DNA of 64,000 nucleotides. Origin: Candidatus Sodalis pierantonius str. SOPE (GTDB taxonomy: Bacteria; Pseudomonadota; Gammaproteobacteria; Enterobacterales; Enterobacteriaceae). The stretch spans positions 186,001 to 250,000 of the forward strand of contig NZ_CP006568.1 in assembly GCF_000517405.1 (NCBI RefSeq), written 5' to 3'. Below, piece after piece: positions 9,898 through 19,638 of this stretch (its first letter is position 1; every line of letters begins with the position of its first letter). Under the pieces are notes generated by a model. The model saw nothing but the letters and a program-made list of their open reading frames with translations. It did no database searches and was not told the origin of the DNA. A program made the translations under genes and the position numbers.

Positions 9898-10872
9898 GTG
9901 CGGTGGCCGGGAGTGACGGCGCTGGGAATGCTGACGCTGCTGCTGGGACTTACCGGCTGCTGCAGCCAACAAAGTAAGCAGGCCGACAGCGCCAGACCGG
10001 AGGTGGTGAAGGCGCATACCCTGCGCCTGATGCCTTCCAGCGTGCGCGACAGGCCGGGTTGGGCTGCCGATATCGCCGCCGCGCCGCCGCGCGGCATATT
10101 CCGGCGTTTGTGATGCATGCTGCGTTACTACTCCCTTCATCCGACGGCCGCAGTTACAGCACGCGGCTAGATAAGGTGCGCAGCGAGAAAGATCTCAGCG
10201 ACCTATTTGATGATTTTATCGACGCCGTACCGCTGGGACAGCGTCTGTTCGGCAACCTCAATCCGGTGCACACCGGCGGGCCCATGCAGGTCAGTATCGC
10301 CTTCGCGCAGGCTCACGCCGAGCATTATCCCTACCCCATTCCGGGCACGTTGCGTCAGGAGGTGTTCACCCGCCGCGGGGGGATCTATTTCGGCCTGGCG
10401 CATTTACTCGGTTATCCCGCCGCCTATTCCCAGCCGCTGTACCGCCTTGCCGACTATAACGCCGGCTGGTACGCCAGCCGCAACGCCGCATTTCAAAGCG
10501 CGGTCAGCTGCATTAGCCGGTAAAAAGCTGGCGCTCGATGGCGATCTGATCAATTACGCTGCCGACAGCCCGGGGCAGACGGAACTGGCGCTGCGTTCGG
10601 TGCAGCAACCGCTGGGATTGAGCACATCGGCGATTCGTCAAATGCTTGAGCAGGGGGAACGAGAGAGCTTCGAGAAAACGGCCCTCTACCGGCAGGTTTA
10701 CGCCCTGGTGGAACGCGGCGGTAAACGGTTACCGCGGGAAATGCTGCCCGACATTAAACTGGAAAGCCCGAAGATCACCCGCGATCTGACCACCGCCTGG
10801 TTCGCCAAGCGGGTCGATAGCCGTTATCAGCGCTGCGTCGCCGGCGATCGTGGCCGGTTAACGACGGCGTGA
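9898..10872 (+). pseudogene. yaiW: YaiW-like lipoprotein (DUF1615), internal deletion and frameshifts
   Basis: The N-terminus shows a lipoprotein signal (LGMLTLLLGLTGC with a lipobox cysteine), followed by SVRDRPGWAADIAA. The sequence then jumps to HIPAFVMHAALLL, lacking about 45 residues that E. coli YaiW has in between. The central part (GPMQVSIAFAQAHAEHYPYP, FTRRGGIYFGLAHLLGYPA) is clear. Near 10505-10525 the frame shifts, and the C-terminal part continues (KLALDGDLINYAADSPG, ESPKITRDLTTAWFAKRVD). E. coli YaiW is an outer-membrane surface lipoprotein that works with SbmA in peptide uptake. No sbmA is next to it here. At least three lesions make it non-functional. The GTG start is tentative. 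Confidence 0.85.
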
Positions 10873-11265
10873 AACGGTGCGCTTTCGGCCGCAACAGCCG
10901 TAGCGTCGGATCTTACCTGGCTGGAAATAACCCTTTCTCGCTTTCCGAGCCGCGGCAAACAACGGGCATAAAAGGCTGGTGTGGCAAAGAGATGCCCGCA
11001 CGGAATACCTCTGATACCTATCTCAGACGGTGAAAACTTATCTTGCGCTAATGTTTTTACCATTAACCTTTTAAGCTCTGGGCGGCGGCGATGGCGGCGT
11101 CTTATTTCGATTATCGCCGGCGAATCCGCCTATTTTGGGCTATCGTTGAATTATGCAAATAATCATCTTAATAATTATTAATATGAAATATTTTCCAGCT
11201 TACTAGCGAAAATATCAGTGATATTAATCAAATAGCGCCAGAGAGGGCACGGGGAGGATCGAACG
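10873..11265. other. intergenic, no gene seen
   Basis: The first half is GC-rich and may be the decayed tail of the preceding locus. The second half is AT-rich and should carry the promoter of the DUF2382 gene, whose likely ribosome site GGGGAGGA lies at about 11250-11257. Confidence 0.4.
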
Positions 11266-11694
11266 ATGCGTAATCACTCGGCGGATGACTCGTCGCTGCC
11301 CTCTACGGCAGAGGGGGAAACCGCGGAAACCGTCCAGGAGACCCTGCCGTTGGCTCAGGAGCGGGTCGACGTAGCAAAACAGCGGGTAGTGCAGGGGTGC
11401 GTTACCGTCACGCGCAGGACAACCGAGCGCGAGCAGGCCATTGAGGAGTGGTTACAACAGGAAAATGTCGAGATACACCGCGTTATAAAAGGGACGCCGC
11501 TGGAAGCCCATCCCGCTATCCGTGAGGAAGATGGCGTCATGATTATTCCGGTGGTGGATGAGCATATTGAAGTTGTGCGCACATTGGTGTTGCGGGAAGA
11601 GATCCACATTCGCAAAGTGACGACCGCCGTCCCTTATCAGGAGAGTGTGACGTTGCGCAGTCAGGATATAACCGTTGAAAAACAGCGGGATGAT
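11266..11694 (+). pseudogene. DUF2382 (YsnF/AvaK) stress-type domain protein, cut by prophage end
   Basis: The frame encodes 143 residues before the prophage terminus at 11695. The sequence LPLAQERVDVAKQRVVQGCVTVTRR, followed by IPVVDEHIEVVRTLVLREEIHIRK, is the repeated strand pattern of DUF2382 domains found in YsnF/AvaK general-stress proteins. The function is unknown. A proper GGGGAGGA ribosome site precedes the ATG. The last native codons read VEKQRDD, after which 21 codons of prophage sequence are appended before a chance stop. The missing tail is not found elsewhere in the window. Confidence 0.75.
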
Positions 11695-11794
11695 TGTAGC
11701 GATGCAAAATATTTTGGACTAATTTGCAAGCAATTCTGGACTCCTTTAAACTACTAAAAAGTGGCCATTTTGGACAGTCCAGAATTGTTTGCAA
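11695..11794. promoter_or_regulatory. Mu-like right terminus with transposase-site-like repeats (copy B)
   Basis: The same terminal array as at 2433-2532, read in the other direction: TGTAGCGATG at the tip, then TTTTGGACT, TTCTGGACT, TTTTGGACA and an inverted TTCTGGACT. The first 57 bases are nearly unchanged from copies A and C, with one substitution in the spacer (ACTACT for ACCACT). Confidence 0.65.
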
Positions 11795-11802
11795 AAAGGA
11801 AA

Positions 11803-12951
11803 TCAGGCGAAATTGCGAATGATCAACTCGCGTCTGCTATGAGGGTTGTTGCCTAATGAGTATTTTAGGTCAACAACGTCGATATGAAGGTTTTTGAAGA
11901 TGCTCCTCATTTCTGGGATATCATTAACTGAAATAACCATTCTTCCTGTTATCGAATGAGCCAGGCTATCAATGATGCTGTATTGCTCCAGGCCAAACGC
12001 CACGCCATAGCCTTGAGTCTTCCGGTAAGGTGGATCAAGGTAGAACAATGTATGTGGCCTATCATATTTTTCAATACAAGCCTGCCAACCAAGATGCTCT
12101 ATGGTTGCCTGAGATAAACGCAGATGAGCCTGTTATAGCTGCTCTTCGATTCTTAGAAGGTTCAATGACTGTGATCGCACAGCGGAAGTACCAAAGTTCG
12201 CCCGCTCACTTTGCCACCAAATGTGAGTTGTTGAAGATAGTAAAACTGGGCGGCTCGCTGTATATCGGTCAGCGTTTGTGGTGGTGTTTCTTTTAGCCAA
12301 TCAAACAGCTGCCTACTGCTTAAAGCCCACTTAAACTGACGTATAAATTCCTCCAAATGGTACTTAACTGTCACTACCAATTGAAAAGTGATCCACCCTG
12401 CTAAGTAAAATAGGCTTTTTTGTTAAAATCAGTGGTTATTAATACGCCATTATGCCGAAGGCATGCTAGGCGCGAAAAGTACTTATAAACGCGCTCTGAA
12501 GCTTCTGCGCACCGATACGTGAGTGAAGCGAACTTGTGACTGGCATAGCCCCGGAAACCGCGTTAGCGCCCTGCTTGGCGTTTTTTTCGATGTAGAGATC
12601 GCGCATATGGATGCGATTATGACCACTTGTCGAACTGTCTTATAGTTTTCAAATATCCAAGATTATTTTTGTTAGCTTCCTCTTAAAAGAATAGTGATTT
12701 AATTAGCATAATTAATCAGATTTAAATCGGTGGTGACACTTAACCACCCGATAGAGGTTTATCAAATCGCCATTGATATCGTTCAGCACTTCGACTGTGG
12801 ATGGTTCCTTGCTGAAAAACAGCGCCGCTCCCCCACAGAATGGTTCAACGTAGCATTTGTGCTCAGGAAAGTACGATAGAAGACGTTTAGCCAGCCGCCG
12901 CTTTCCTCCCACCCAAGGTACGATTGGCGTACTCATTAATGCAATCCTCAT
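11803..12951 (-). pseudogene. phage D12-class adenine-N6 DNA methylase, broken (copy B)
   Basis: Same gene as copies A and C. The N-terminal part is open (KRLLSYFPEHKCYVEPFCGG), without the extra T of copy A. The 370-bp insert at 12369-12738 and the shared in-frame TAA after EEQL are present. In addition one base is missing after GGKVSG (near 12200), shifting the frame. The DPPY-containing C-terminal part reads DPPYRKTQGYG instead of DPPYWKTQGYG. The protein cannot be made in full length. Confidence 0.85.
12369..12738. mobile_element. 370-bp MITE-like insertion in phage methylase (copy B)
   Basis: Identical length and position to the inserts at 1488-1857 and 26244-26613, flanked by CTTAAC on both sides (12363-12368 and 12739-12744; GTTAAG on the methylase strand). 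It differs from the other copies at a few positions only. Confidence 0.82.
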
Positions 12952-13273
12952 GCATTACTATAATTTTTACCGATCAATAATCAGTAATTAATCGTCAAGA
13001 TAATTATTAGTTGTAACTCGTAGATACTGACTGAGGGGTAGTGGCTATAAGTAATAACACGGGAAGAGAAATATTTTAATTTAAAATCAAAATGTTAACC
13101 TGTAATGGCTAAATAGGTAATCCAGCATTGATTAATCTGTCGGCATAAATATTAAGCTGGGAGTTCCCATAAACGAGTGTATTTAACAATGATGCAAAAT
13201 ACGTTAGGGTAAGGCTGCAGATGAGCTGCAATGAACTGTTTTTATTATAATTAATTGAAAAATATAGGTTTTT
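12952..13273. other. AT-rich divergent intergenic region of prophage right end (copy B)
   Basis: No gene seen. Counterpart of 952-1273 in inverted orientation, between the methylase (leftward) and acyltransferase (rightward) starts. The GATC site near the methylase start is kept. Confidence 0.5.
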
Positions 13274-13516
13274 ATGAAATACCTCTATGATATCGATGGT
13301 TTAAGGGCAATAGCCATCATTTTTGTGCTGGCTTTTTATGGTGGATTGACGGTTTTTCCATCAGGTTTTATCGGTGTGGATATGTTTTTTGTGATTTCAG
13401 GTTTTTTGATAACCTCAGTCATCATTAACTCAATGAAAAATAATGATTTTTCATTTTTTGGTTTTTACCGGCGTAGATTATGGCGATTACAACCAGCCTT
13501 AATTGCTATTGTTTTA
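13274..13516 (+). pseudogene. acyltransferase family 3 (OafA-like), 5' fragment, copy B
   Basis: This is the longest surviving part of this phage gene: 81 codons covering MKYLYDIDGLRAIAIIFVLA, GFIGVDMFFVISGFLIT and FYRRRLWRLQPALIAI. These are the characteristic first two helices and the R-x(10)-H region neighbourhood of membrane acyltransferase-3 proteins such as OafA and NodX. The expected catalytic-type histidine after LAVLLVV is replaced by LAFYGG, so the gene may already have been altered. It is cut by the IS903-like element at 13517. Confidence 0.78.
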
Positions 13517-14571
13517 GGCTTTGTTGAATAAATCGAACTTTTAGGTGACTGGCGGCTCTGATCACTACATTCGTTTCAACATCAGGTCCCCATGGCAAAG
13601 CAAAAGTTTAAAATCACCAACTGGCCCGCATACAACAATGCGCTCAGGCAGCGGGGGGACCTGACAGTATGGCTTGATGAGTCAGCCATTGCTGCATGGA
13701 CTGAGAGTACACCACCTGAACATCGTGGCCGGCCGCTTCACTACACCGATATGGCCATTACCACGGTTCTGATGATAAAGCGCGTGTTTAACCTTTCGCT
13801 TCGGGCGTTACAGGGTTTCGTTGACGCGATTTTTAAACTGATGGGGCCGTCGCTGCCCTGCCCAGATTACTCTTTGGTCAGCCGGCGAGCAAAAACCGTC
13901 GACATCAGCATAAAAACGCCAACCCGCGGCGAAATCTCACACCTGGTCATCGATGGCACCGGCCTGAAAATCTTCGGCGAAGGCGAATGGAAAGTCAGGC
14001 AGCATGGGGCTGAGAGGCGCAGAGTATGGCGCAAGCTTCATCTGGCAGTAGATAGCGCGACACATGAAATTATCTGTGCCGATTTATCGCTAAGCGGTAC
14101 GACAGATGCGCAGGCGCTGCCCGGGCTGATTAACCAAACCCACCGGAAAATCAGGGAAGCGTCGGCTGACAGTGCTTACGATACGCGTTACTGTCATGAT
14201 GCTCTGCTGAGGAAAAAAATAAAGCCGCTTATCCCACCGCGAAGTGGTGCGCAATATTGGCCAGCTCGATACCATGAGCGTAACCATGCGGTGGCAAATC
14301 AGCATCTGAGCGGCAATAACGATACCTGGAAAAAGAAAGTAGGTTATCACCGGCGTTCACTGGCTGAAACGGCCATGTTCCGGTTTAAAACACTTCTGGG
14401 TGGTCATCTGAGTCTGCATGACTATGACGCGCAGGTAGGTGAGGCTATGGCAATGGTCAAAGCGCTTAACCGGATCACGCTGTTAGGAATGCCAAACAGC
14501 GTCCGCATCATGTAACAATCGCCCTGATAGGGAGGAAGTCGTCACAAATTTCGGATTTATTCAACAAAGCG
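13517..14571 (+). mobile_element. IS903-like (IS5 family) element, copy B, full length
   Basis: A 1,055-bp element from GGCTTTGTTGAATAAATC to GATTTATTCAACAAAGCG. The flanks ATTGTTTTA (left) and CGTCTGTTG (right) do not match, so the usual 9-bp target duplication is absent. The left flank is phage acyltransferase and the right flank a chromosomal DUF979 gene. This is the signature of recombination between two IS copies rather than of simple insertion. Confidence 0.92.
13592..14515 (+). CDS. IS903-like transposase, intact
   Basis: A complete 307-residue IS5-family (IS903 group) transposase, the standard length for this group. The DDE residues lie in VIDGTGLKIFG, ADSAYDT and the exact Y(2)R(3)E(6)K motif YHRRSLAETAMFRFK. 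The start ATG at 13592 is preceded by ATCAGGTCCCC, a weak ribosome site. It differs from the other copies by two neighbouring substitutions (MGPSLPCPD for MGLSLRCPD). It is potentially active. Confidence 0.95.
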   Translation: MAKQKFKITNWPAYNNALRQRGDLTVWLDESAIAAWTESTPPEHRGRPLHYTDMAITTVLMIKRVFNLSLRALQGFVDAIFKLMGPSLPCPDYSLVSRRAKTVDISIKTPTRGEISHLVIDGTGLKIFGEGEWKVRQHGAERRRVWRKLHLAVDSATHEIICADLSLSGTTDAQALPGLINQTHRKIREASADSAYDTRYCHDALLRKKIKPLIPPRSGAQYWPARYHERNHAVANQHLSGNNDTWKKKVGYHRRSLAETAMFRFKTLLGGHLSLHDYDAQVGEAMAMVKALNRITLLGMPNSVRIM

Positions 14572-15311
14572 CGTCTGTTGAACAGCGGGAAGTGCGCGCC
14601 AGTCGTTTTGGCAACCGATAGTTCATTCCGGCGTTGCTGATCCCGCTGGTGACGCTGCTCGGCACCTTTGTCTTTAAAAACCTGACCTGGAACGGTGCGC
14701 TGCTGATCCCCGCCGGCTCCTCCACCCTGGCCGCGCTGGGCCTGGGTATTATCGTCGTGTTCTTCGTCGCGCTGATGATGTTGCGTGAGACGCTCGCCAG
14801 CGCGATGAACGAAGGCCGGCGGCTGCTGGACGCCATCGGCTGGGCCAGCGTCCTGCCGCAAATGCTGGCGGCGCTGGGGGGGGGGGGGGGAATTTTCGCC
14901 CTGGTCGGGGTGGGTAAGCTGGTGGCGGGGCTGATTACCGATGTCATCCCGCTAGGACTGCCCATCGTCGCGGTCGCCGCCTACTGCATCGGCATGACGC
15001 TGTTCACCATTATTATGGGCAACACCTTTGCGGCATTTCCCATCATGACCGCCGGCATCGGTTTACCCATTATCGTCGGCCATATGGGCGGCAATCCAGC
15101 TATCATGTCCGCCATCGGCATGTTGGCGGGATTTTGCGGTACGCTAATGACTCCTATGGTGACTCCTATGGCGGCCAATTTTAATATTGTTCCCGCCGCA
15201 CTGCTGGAGCTTTCCGACCAGCATGAGGTCATCAAGGTGCAATTTCATACCGCCATCTTATTGTTAATCATCAATATTCTTTTAATGTCGATACTGGTGT
15301 TCCGTTTTTGA
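14572..15311 (+). pseudogene. DUF979 membrane protein, 5'-truncated with nonsense codon
   Basis: A C-terminal part of about 240 residues of a DUF979 multi-pass membrane protein (a permease-like family of unknown substrate). The gene is cut at the IS903-like element. An in-frame TAG at 14619-14621 interrupts it (FGNR, stop, FIPALLIPLVTLLG). The remainder is rich in membrane helices (IIVVFFVALMMLRE, GLPIVAVAAYCIGMTLF, ILLLIINILLMSILVF). It contains a run of five glycines encoded by a 15-G tract. DUF979 normally pairs with DUF969 and often with a DUF2891 gene, which follows here. Confidence 0.8.
14876..14890. repeat. 15-base G homopolymer inside DUF979 gene
   Basis: Fifteen consecutive G bases in the coding strand give five glycines, where a run of this kind is not expected in the family. 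Tracts this long slip readily in replication. The in-frame length could be chance, population variation or a sequencing problem. Confidence 0.9.
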
Positions 15312-15338
15312 TTCGGTGAAGAGAATAAAGAAAAGTAA

Positions 15339-16329
15339 ATGACTACCCTGCAAAGCGACGCGTTTCTATTGGACGGCGAACGGGCCGCGGCTATGGCGCG
15401 CATCGCCCTGGGACATGTGGAACGCGAATATCCCAACCACATCATGCACAATTTACAGGACGAACGAGACATCAACGGACCGCGCGCCCTGCATCCGTTT
15501 TTTTTCGGCAGCTACGACTGGCACTCCTGCGTACATAGCTATTGGCTGCTCGCGCGCATTGCCAACCGCTTTCCCCAGCTTGCGGAGGCGGAAGCGGCCC
15601 GCGCGCTGTTTGCCCGCCGCCTTACGCCCGAGGCGATAGCGCAAGAACTGGCCTATTTTACCTAGCCTAACCGCGGCAGCTTCGAGCGTCCCTACGGCTG
15701 GGCCTGGCTGTTAAAACTGGTGGCTGAGTTTGGCGCCGGTCACGAAGATCGTCTCAGCCGCTACGCCGAGGCGCTGGCGCCGCTGGCGGATCACATGGTG
15801 ACGAGTTTCAAAAAATTCTGGCCGCTGCAAACCTACCCCATCCGCACCGGCATGCACTTTAACAGCGCCTTTGCCAGCGTGCTGGCGCTGGATTACGCGC
15901 AAGGCAGCCAGGATGCGGCGCTGGTTTGGCAGCGATCGCGCCTGTCAGGCGTGGGAGCCGGCGGGAGATGAATTTTTATCGCCGACGCTGATAGAAGCGG
16001 TCTATATGTCGCGCTGTCTCTCGGCTACGGCGTTTAGCGCCTGGTGGCAGGCGTTCTTGCCACAGCTTGACGCGCAACAGCCACAGACGCTATTCCACCC
16101 GGTTTTCGTCAGCGATCGCTTTGACAGCAAGATTGCCCATCTCGACGGCTTGAACCTCAGCTTCGCCTGGTGCTGGCGCACCCTCGCCCGGCAGTTGGGA
16201 ACGGCGCCGGATCATGGGCTACAGCAGGTGGCCGCGGCGCATCTACACGCCGCGCTGGCGCATTTGGACACCAACTATATGGGCGCCCACTGGCTGGCCA
16301 CCTACGCTCTGCTAACCTTCGAGACCTGA
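15339..16329 (+). pseudogene. DUF2891 family protein, stop codon and frameshift
   Basis: Family features are clear: NHIMHNLQDERDINGPRALHP, FFFGSYDWHSCVHSYWLLAR and GWAWLLKLVAEF, then LSPTLIEAVYMSRCLSA in another frame. A TAG at 15663-15665 replaces one codon before PNRGSFERPYGWAW. A frameshift near 15940-15970 joins to the last frame, ending at 16327-16329. The intact protein would have about 330 residues. DUF2891 proteins have no established function. The gene lies 27 bases behind DUF979, consistent with one operon, and both genes are broken. Confidence 0.82.
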
Positions 16330-16345
16330 GGCGGCGGCGCGCCGG

Positions 16346-17124
16346 TTATTTTACCCCGGTAGTCACGGTGTCCAGGTGCACCACGGGGTTGTCGCTGAAC
16401 ATATAGCGGTCAACGCTGGATTCAAAATCGTCGGTGGTGGCGTGGAACAGCATCTGCTTGGTGTTTTCCAAATGTTGCCACATCGCCAGTTTGGCCGCGT
16501 AGGGATCCTTGCGGATCAGCGCATTGAGAATTTGGTCGTGCTCTTCTCGCACCAGCTTTCTATCGCTTTATCGTCGATATGCTTGTGCAGCTTGTTCCAA
16601 TAAGGGTTATGCACCCGCTGGGTCCACATTTGTTCAACGATGGACGCCATCGCGCTGTTGCCGGTGGCCAGCGCCACCTGAACGTGGAATTTCAGGTCCC
16701 ATTGCGAATCGCGAAATCTGTCTTCCTGGCGCGCATTCTCCTGGATTTCCATCAGCAGGATAATGTCCTGTTTGAACACCTGGGTCGCCGCGAACTCGGC
16801 AATATTACTTTCGATAAGCTGCCGCGCTTGTAGCATCTCAAACGGGCCGGGCGTGGCGGCCTGAATTTCGCCGGCGGGCAACACCACATGCTTTTGCTGA
16901 TTGGCGATGACATGGATACCCGAGCCTTTGCGCACTTCCACGTAACCTTCCACCTCCAGCATGATAATCGCTTCCCGCACTACCGTGCGGCTGACGTTCA
17001 TCTCCTCGGCGATATAGCGTTCCGCCGGCAGCTTCTCGCCGACCGGATAGATACCGGATTCGATGCGCCGTTTCAGTTCGGCCGCCAGTTGCTGGTATAA
17101 TCTGCAGGTCTCAGTGGGTTCCAT
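16346..17124 (-). pseudogene. exuR: ExuR hexuronate repressor, frameshifted
   Basis: GntR/FadR-family regulator that represses hexuronate catabolism genes. The N-terminal winged helix (LYQQLAAELKRRIESG, GEKLPAERYIAEEMNVSRTVV) and most of the FCD ligand domain align with E. coli ExuR from MEPTETCRLYQQL. Near 16545 the frame is lost after IESWCE and is regained as EHDQILNALIRKDPYAAKLA to the natural end HLDTVTTGVK. The product would be about 200 residues with a wrong tail and lacks the last third of the ligand domain. The position downstream of exuT matches E. coli. Loss should derepress exuT if the protein is inactive (inference). Confidence 0.9.
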
Positions 17125-17294
17125 TTTGCATGCTCTTCACAATACAGAGAAAGGGTGGCGCTGACGTTTAGCGGCCGGCGCCGGCGGGACAAAAAAAAGG
17201 AGGGCCGACACGCATTTATTATACCACTTTTTGTCCTCGTGGGCCAGATGCGCCACCCGGCCTTACCGCTCTTTAATTTCCCCACCCCGTGGAG

Positions 17295-17332
17295 GAAAAA
17301 ATCCCCGGCGCGGTTGACAACCGTCGCCGGGG
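17295..17332 (-). terminator. exuT rho-independent terminator
   Basis: Stem arms CCCCGGCG and CGCCGGGG (17303-17310 and 17325-17332), extended by an inner CGGTT/AACCG, are followed on the minus strand by a T-run (A-run 17295-17301 on the plus strand). It lies 50 bases after the exuT stop. Confidence 0.8.
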
Positions 17333-17384
17333 AGCGGGGCAGAGAAGGGCGGGCGCCAGGCAGACTGCGGGCGCTGGGGCGACG

Positions 17385-18674
17385 TTACACCGTCGCCGGG
17401 GTTCTCTGTGATTCCACCTCATCCGCCGGACGGTTTTTCAGAATGGTCCAGATGCACAGGGCGCCTAACAAATCGAACAGCGCCAGGACCGCGAACAGCG
17501 GACTAAAGCCGATGGTATCCGCCAGCGCGCCGACCACCAGGGCGAACAGGGTGCTCGCCAGCCACGCGGCCATGTCGGTCAGGCCATTGGCGGTCGCCAC
17601 TTCATTACGGCCAAAGACGTCCGAGGACAGGGTAATCAGCGCGCCAGACAGCGACTGATGGGCGAAACCGCCGATGCACAGCAGGCCGATAGCCACATAC
17701 GGGCTGGTAAACAGGCCAATCATGCCGGGGCCAATCATCAAGAACGCCCCCAGCGTCACGACTAGTTTGCGCGAGACGATCAGATTCACGCCAAAGACGC
17801 GCTGGAAGAACGGAGGCATGTAACCGCCGACGATACAGCCCAAATCGGCGAACAACATCGGCATCCAGGCGAACATAGCGATTTTTTTCAGGTTAAAGCC
17901 GTAAACTTTAAACATGAACAGCGGGATCCAGGCGTTAAAAGTCCCCCAGGCCGGTTCGGCGAGAAAACGCGGCAGCGCGATGCCCCAGAATTGGCGGTTG
18001 TGCAGGATTTCCCAGGCGCTCATTTTCTTACCGTTATTGACCTGGTGCTGGGCTTCCTGGCCGCTCAGGATGTAATCCCGTTCTTCTTCCGTCAATTTCT
18101 TCTGATTTTTCGGGTGATTATAGAACACCAACCAGCAGAGTGCCCAGATAAGGCTCAGCATGCCGGTAATGATAAAGGCCATTTCCCAGCTGTGAATCAT
18201 AATCGCCCAAACCACCAACGGCGGCACAACCATGGCGCCGATGGAGGAGCCAACGTTAAAGTAGCCGACCGCAATAGAGCGTTCTATCGCCGGGAACCAT
18301 TCGCTGCTGGCCTTCAGACCGGCCGGGATCATCGCGGCTTCCGCCATCCCCACCGCGCCGCGGGCGATAGCCCGGTCGCCCCAGCTGCTGGCCAGCGCCG
18401 TGGCCATACAGAACACCGCCCACAGAATCGCGAACACCGCATAGCCGACCTTGGTGCCCAGCATGTCCAGGACATAACCCGCCACCGGTTGCATAATGGT
18501 ATAACAGGCGGAATAAGCTGCGATGATATAAGAGTATTGCTGTGTGGTAATGTGCAGCTGGTCCTGCAACGTCGGGGCCGCCACCGCAATGGCGTTACGC
18601 GTTAGGTAGCCCAGCACCGTGCCCACGGTGACCAGGGCGATCATATACCAGCGTAACCCTTTAATCTTACGCAT
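17385..18674 (-). CDS. exuT: ExuT hexuronate (galacturonate/glucuronate) MFS transporter
   Basis: Inner-membrane major-facilitator proton symporter for galacturonate and glucuronate. The 429-residue frame from ATG 18674 (MRKIKGLRWYMIALVTVGTV) aligns over its whole length with E. coli ExuT, including YLTRNAIAVAAPTLQDQL, ARGAVGMAEAAMIPAGLKAS and FLAEPAWGTFNAWIPLF. A good ribosome site (GGGAGAAG) sits 8 bases before this ATG; a longer frame upstream is not supported. It is divergent from uxaC, as in E. coli. The gene looks intact, although its regulator exuR and the first enzyme gene uxaC are both broken, so it is probably no longer useful. Confidence 0.94.
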   Translation of the reverse strand: MRKIKGLRWYMIALVTVGTVLGYLTRNAIAVAAPTLQDQLHITTQQYSYIIAAYSACYTIMQPVAGYVLDMLGTKVGYAVFAILWAVFCMATALASSWGDRAIARGAVGMAEAAMIPAGLKASSEWFPAIERSIAVGYFNVGSSIGAMVVPPLVVWAIMIHSWEMAFIITGMLSLIWALCWLVFYNHPKNQKKLTEEERDYILSGQEAQHQVNNGKKMSAWEILHNRQFWGIALPRFLAEPAWGTFNAWIPLFMFKVYGFNLKKIAMFAWMPMLFADLGCIVGGYMPPFFQRVFGVNLIVSRKLVVTLGAFLMIGPGMIGLFTSPYVAIGLLCIGGFAHQSLSGALITLSSDVFGRNEVATANGLTDMAAWLASTLFALVVGALADTIGFSPLFAVLALFDLLGALCIWTILKNRPADEVESQRTPATV

Positions 18675-19191
18675 TAAAACTTCTCCCAATAGTAGTGCCG
18701 TCAATCCAACTGCTCGGTCGGTGGCTCGACGGTGTGATATAGAGAACCCAACGTAAGGTGTTCCCCTAGGTATTGTTTTTATCAGGCTGCCCAGGGTGCT
18801 GCGTCCTGCCGGTGCGGCTTTTCAGCGGGCCGGTTAATTGCCGGCTCTTCCGAATCGCACCCACCCCGCTTGGGTGTTCGCTAAACGCCCCGCGGTCCTC
18901 GCCAATAAACAAAATTTGAGTCCTGACTGAAAACGGCGTTACGATAACTTGTCATACATATTTAAAAGATGAGAACCATCACAAAAACCATTAATAATTT
19001 AATGGATAATAATTTGGTCCCGTCAGCCGCCTTTTTCGGCGGAATTGGCGCAAAGATGTGACATTTTTGTTGATTCATGAAGGGTGTTCGCTACGACAGG
19101 GCTTAGAATCCAATCAGTTGGTCCTAAATTGGTATAACATCTTTCGACATTTTGGAAACATTGCTAAAAAAACGAAGGTGAGGAGCCTGTT
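18675..19191. promoter_or_regulatory. exuT-uxaC divergent promoter region with ExuR-operator-like site
   Basis: The 517-bp spacer holds no gene. AAATTGGTATAACA at 19126-19139 closely matches one half and the centre of the known ExuR/UxuR consensus AAATTGGTATACCAATTT. A second partial match, AATTTGGTCCC, occurs near 19011-19021. TGTGACATTTTTGTTGA near 19056 has one good CRP half site (TGTGA). E. coli exuT-uxaCA is ExuR-repressed and CRP-activated; the sites here are inferred by similarity. Confidence 0.5.
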
Positions 19192-19638
19192 ATGACCGCG
19201 TTTTTAACTGAAGATTTTTTGCTGGACAGCGAATTCGCCCGCCGTTTGTATCATGACTATGCGAAAGACCAGCCGATTTTTGATTATCACTGTCATTTAC
19301 CGCCGGAACAGATCGCGCAAAATTACCGCTTTAAAAACCTGTACGACATCTGGCTGAAAGGAGACCACTATAAATGGCGCGCGATGCGCACCAACGGCGT
19401 GGCCGAACGTTTTTGTACCGGCGACGCCGGCGACTGGGAAAAATTTGAAGCCTGGGCGCAGACCGTGCCGCACACCATCGGCAACCCCCTCTATCACTGG
19501 ACCCATTTGGAACTGCGCCGTCCGTTCGGCATCAGCGACACCTTATTGTCGCCAGCGACCGCGCGGCAAATCTGGGACCGCGGTAATGCCCTGCTAGAAC
19601 AGGATAATTTCACCGCCCGCGGCATTATGCAGCAGATG
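19192..19638 (+). pseudogene. uxaC: UxaC glucuronate isomerase, truncated by prophage left end
   Basis: The first 149 residues match E. coli UxaC, which isomerises glucuronate and galacturonate as the first step of hexuronate breakdown. Visible parts are FLLDSEFARRLYHDYAKDQP, FDYHCHLPPEQIA (metal-binding HxH), YDIWLKGDHYKWRAMR and the last native codons ARGIMQQM. After base 19638 the sequence changes to the phage end (TGTGGGG). The ribosome site GGTGAGG precedes the ATG. About two thirds of the protein (and uxaA) are missing and do not reappear in the window. Confidence 0.93.

Larger units (their letters stand above)
11695..13516. mobile_element. Mu-like prophage right-end remnant, copy B (inverted)
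   Basis: This is an inverted copy of the block at 844-2532. Its terminal base is 11695 (TGTAGC reading inward), inserted in the DUF2382 gene. It keeps 81 codons of the acyltransferase gene, against 36 in copies A and C, because its IS903-like element sits at a different position and in the opposite orientation relative to the phage. The rest of the prophage is gone: past the IS at 14572 the sequence is a chromosomal DUF979 gene. Confidence 0.8.
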
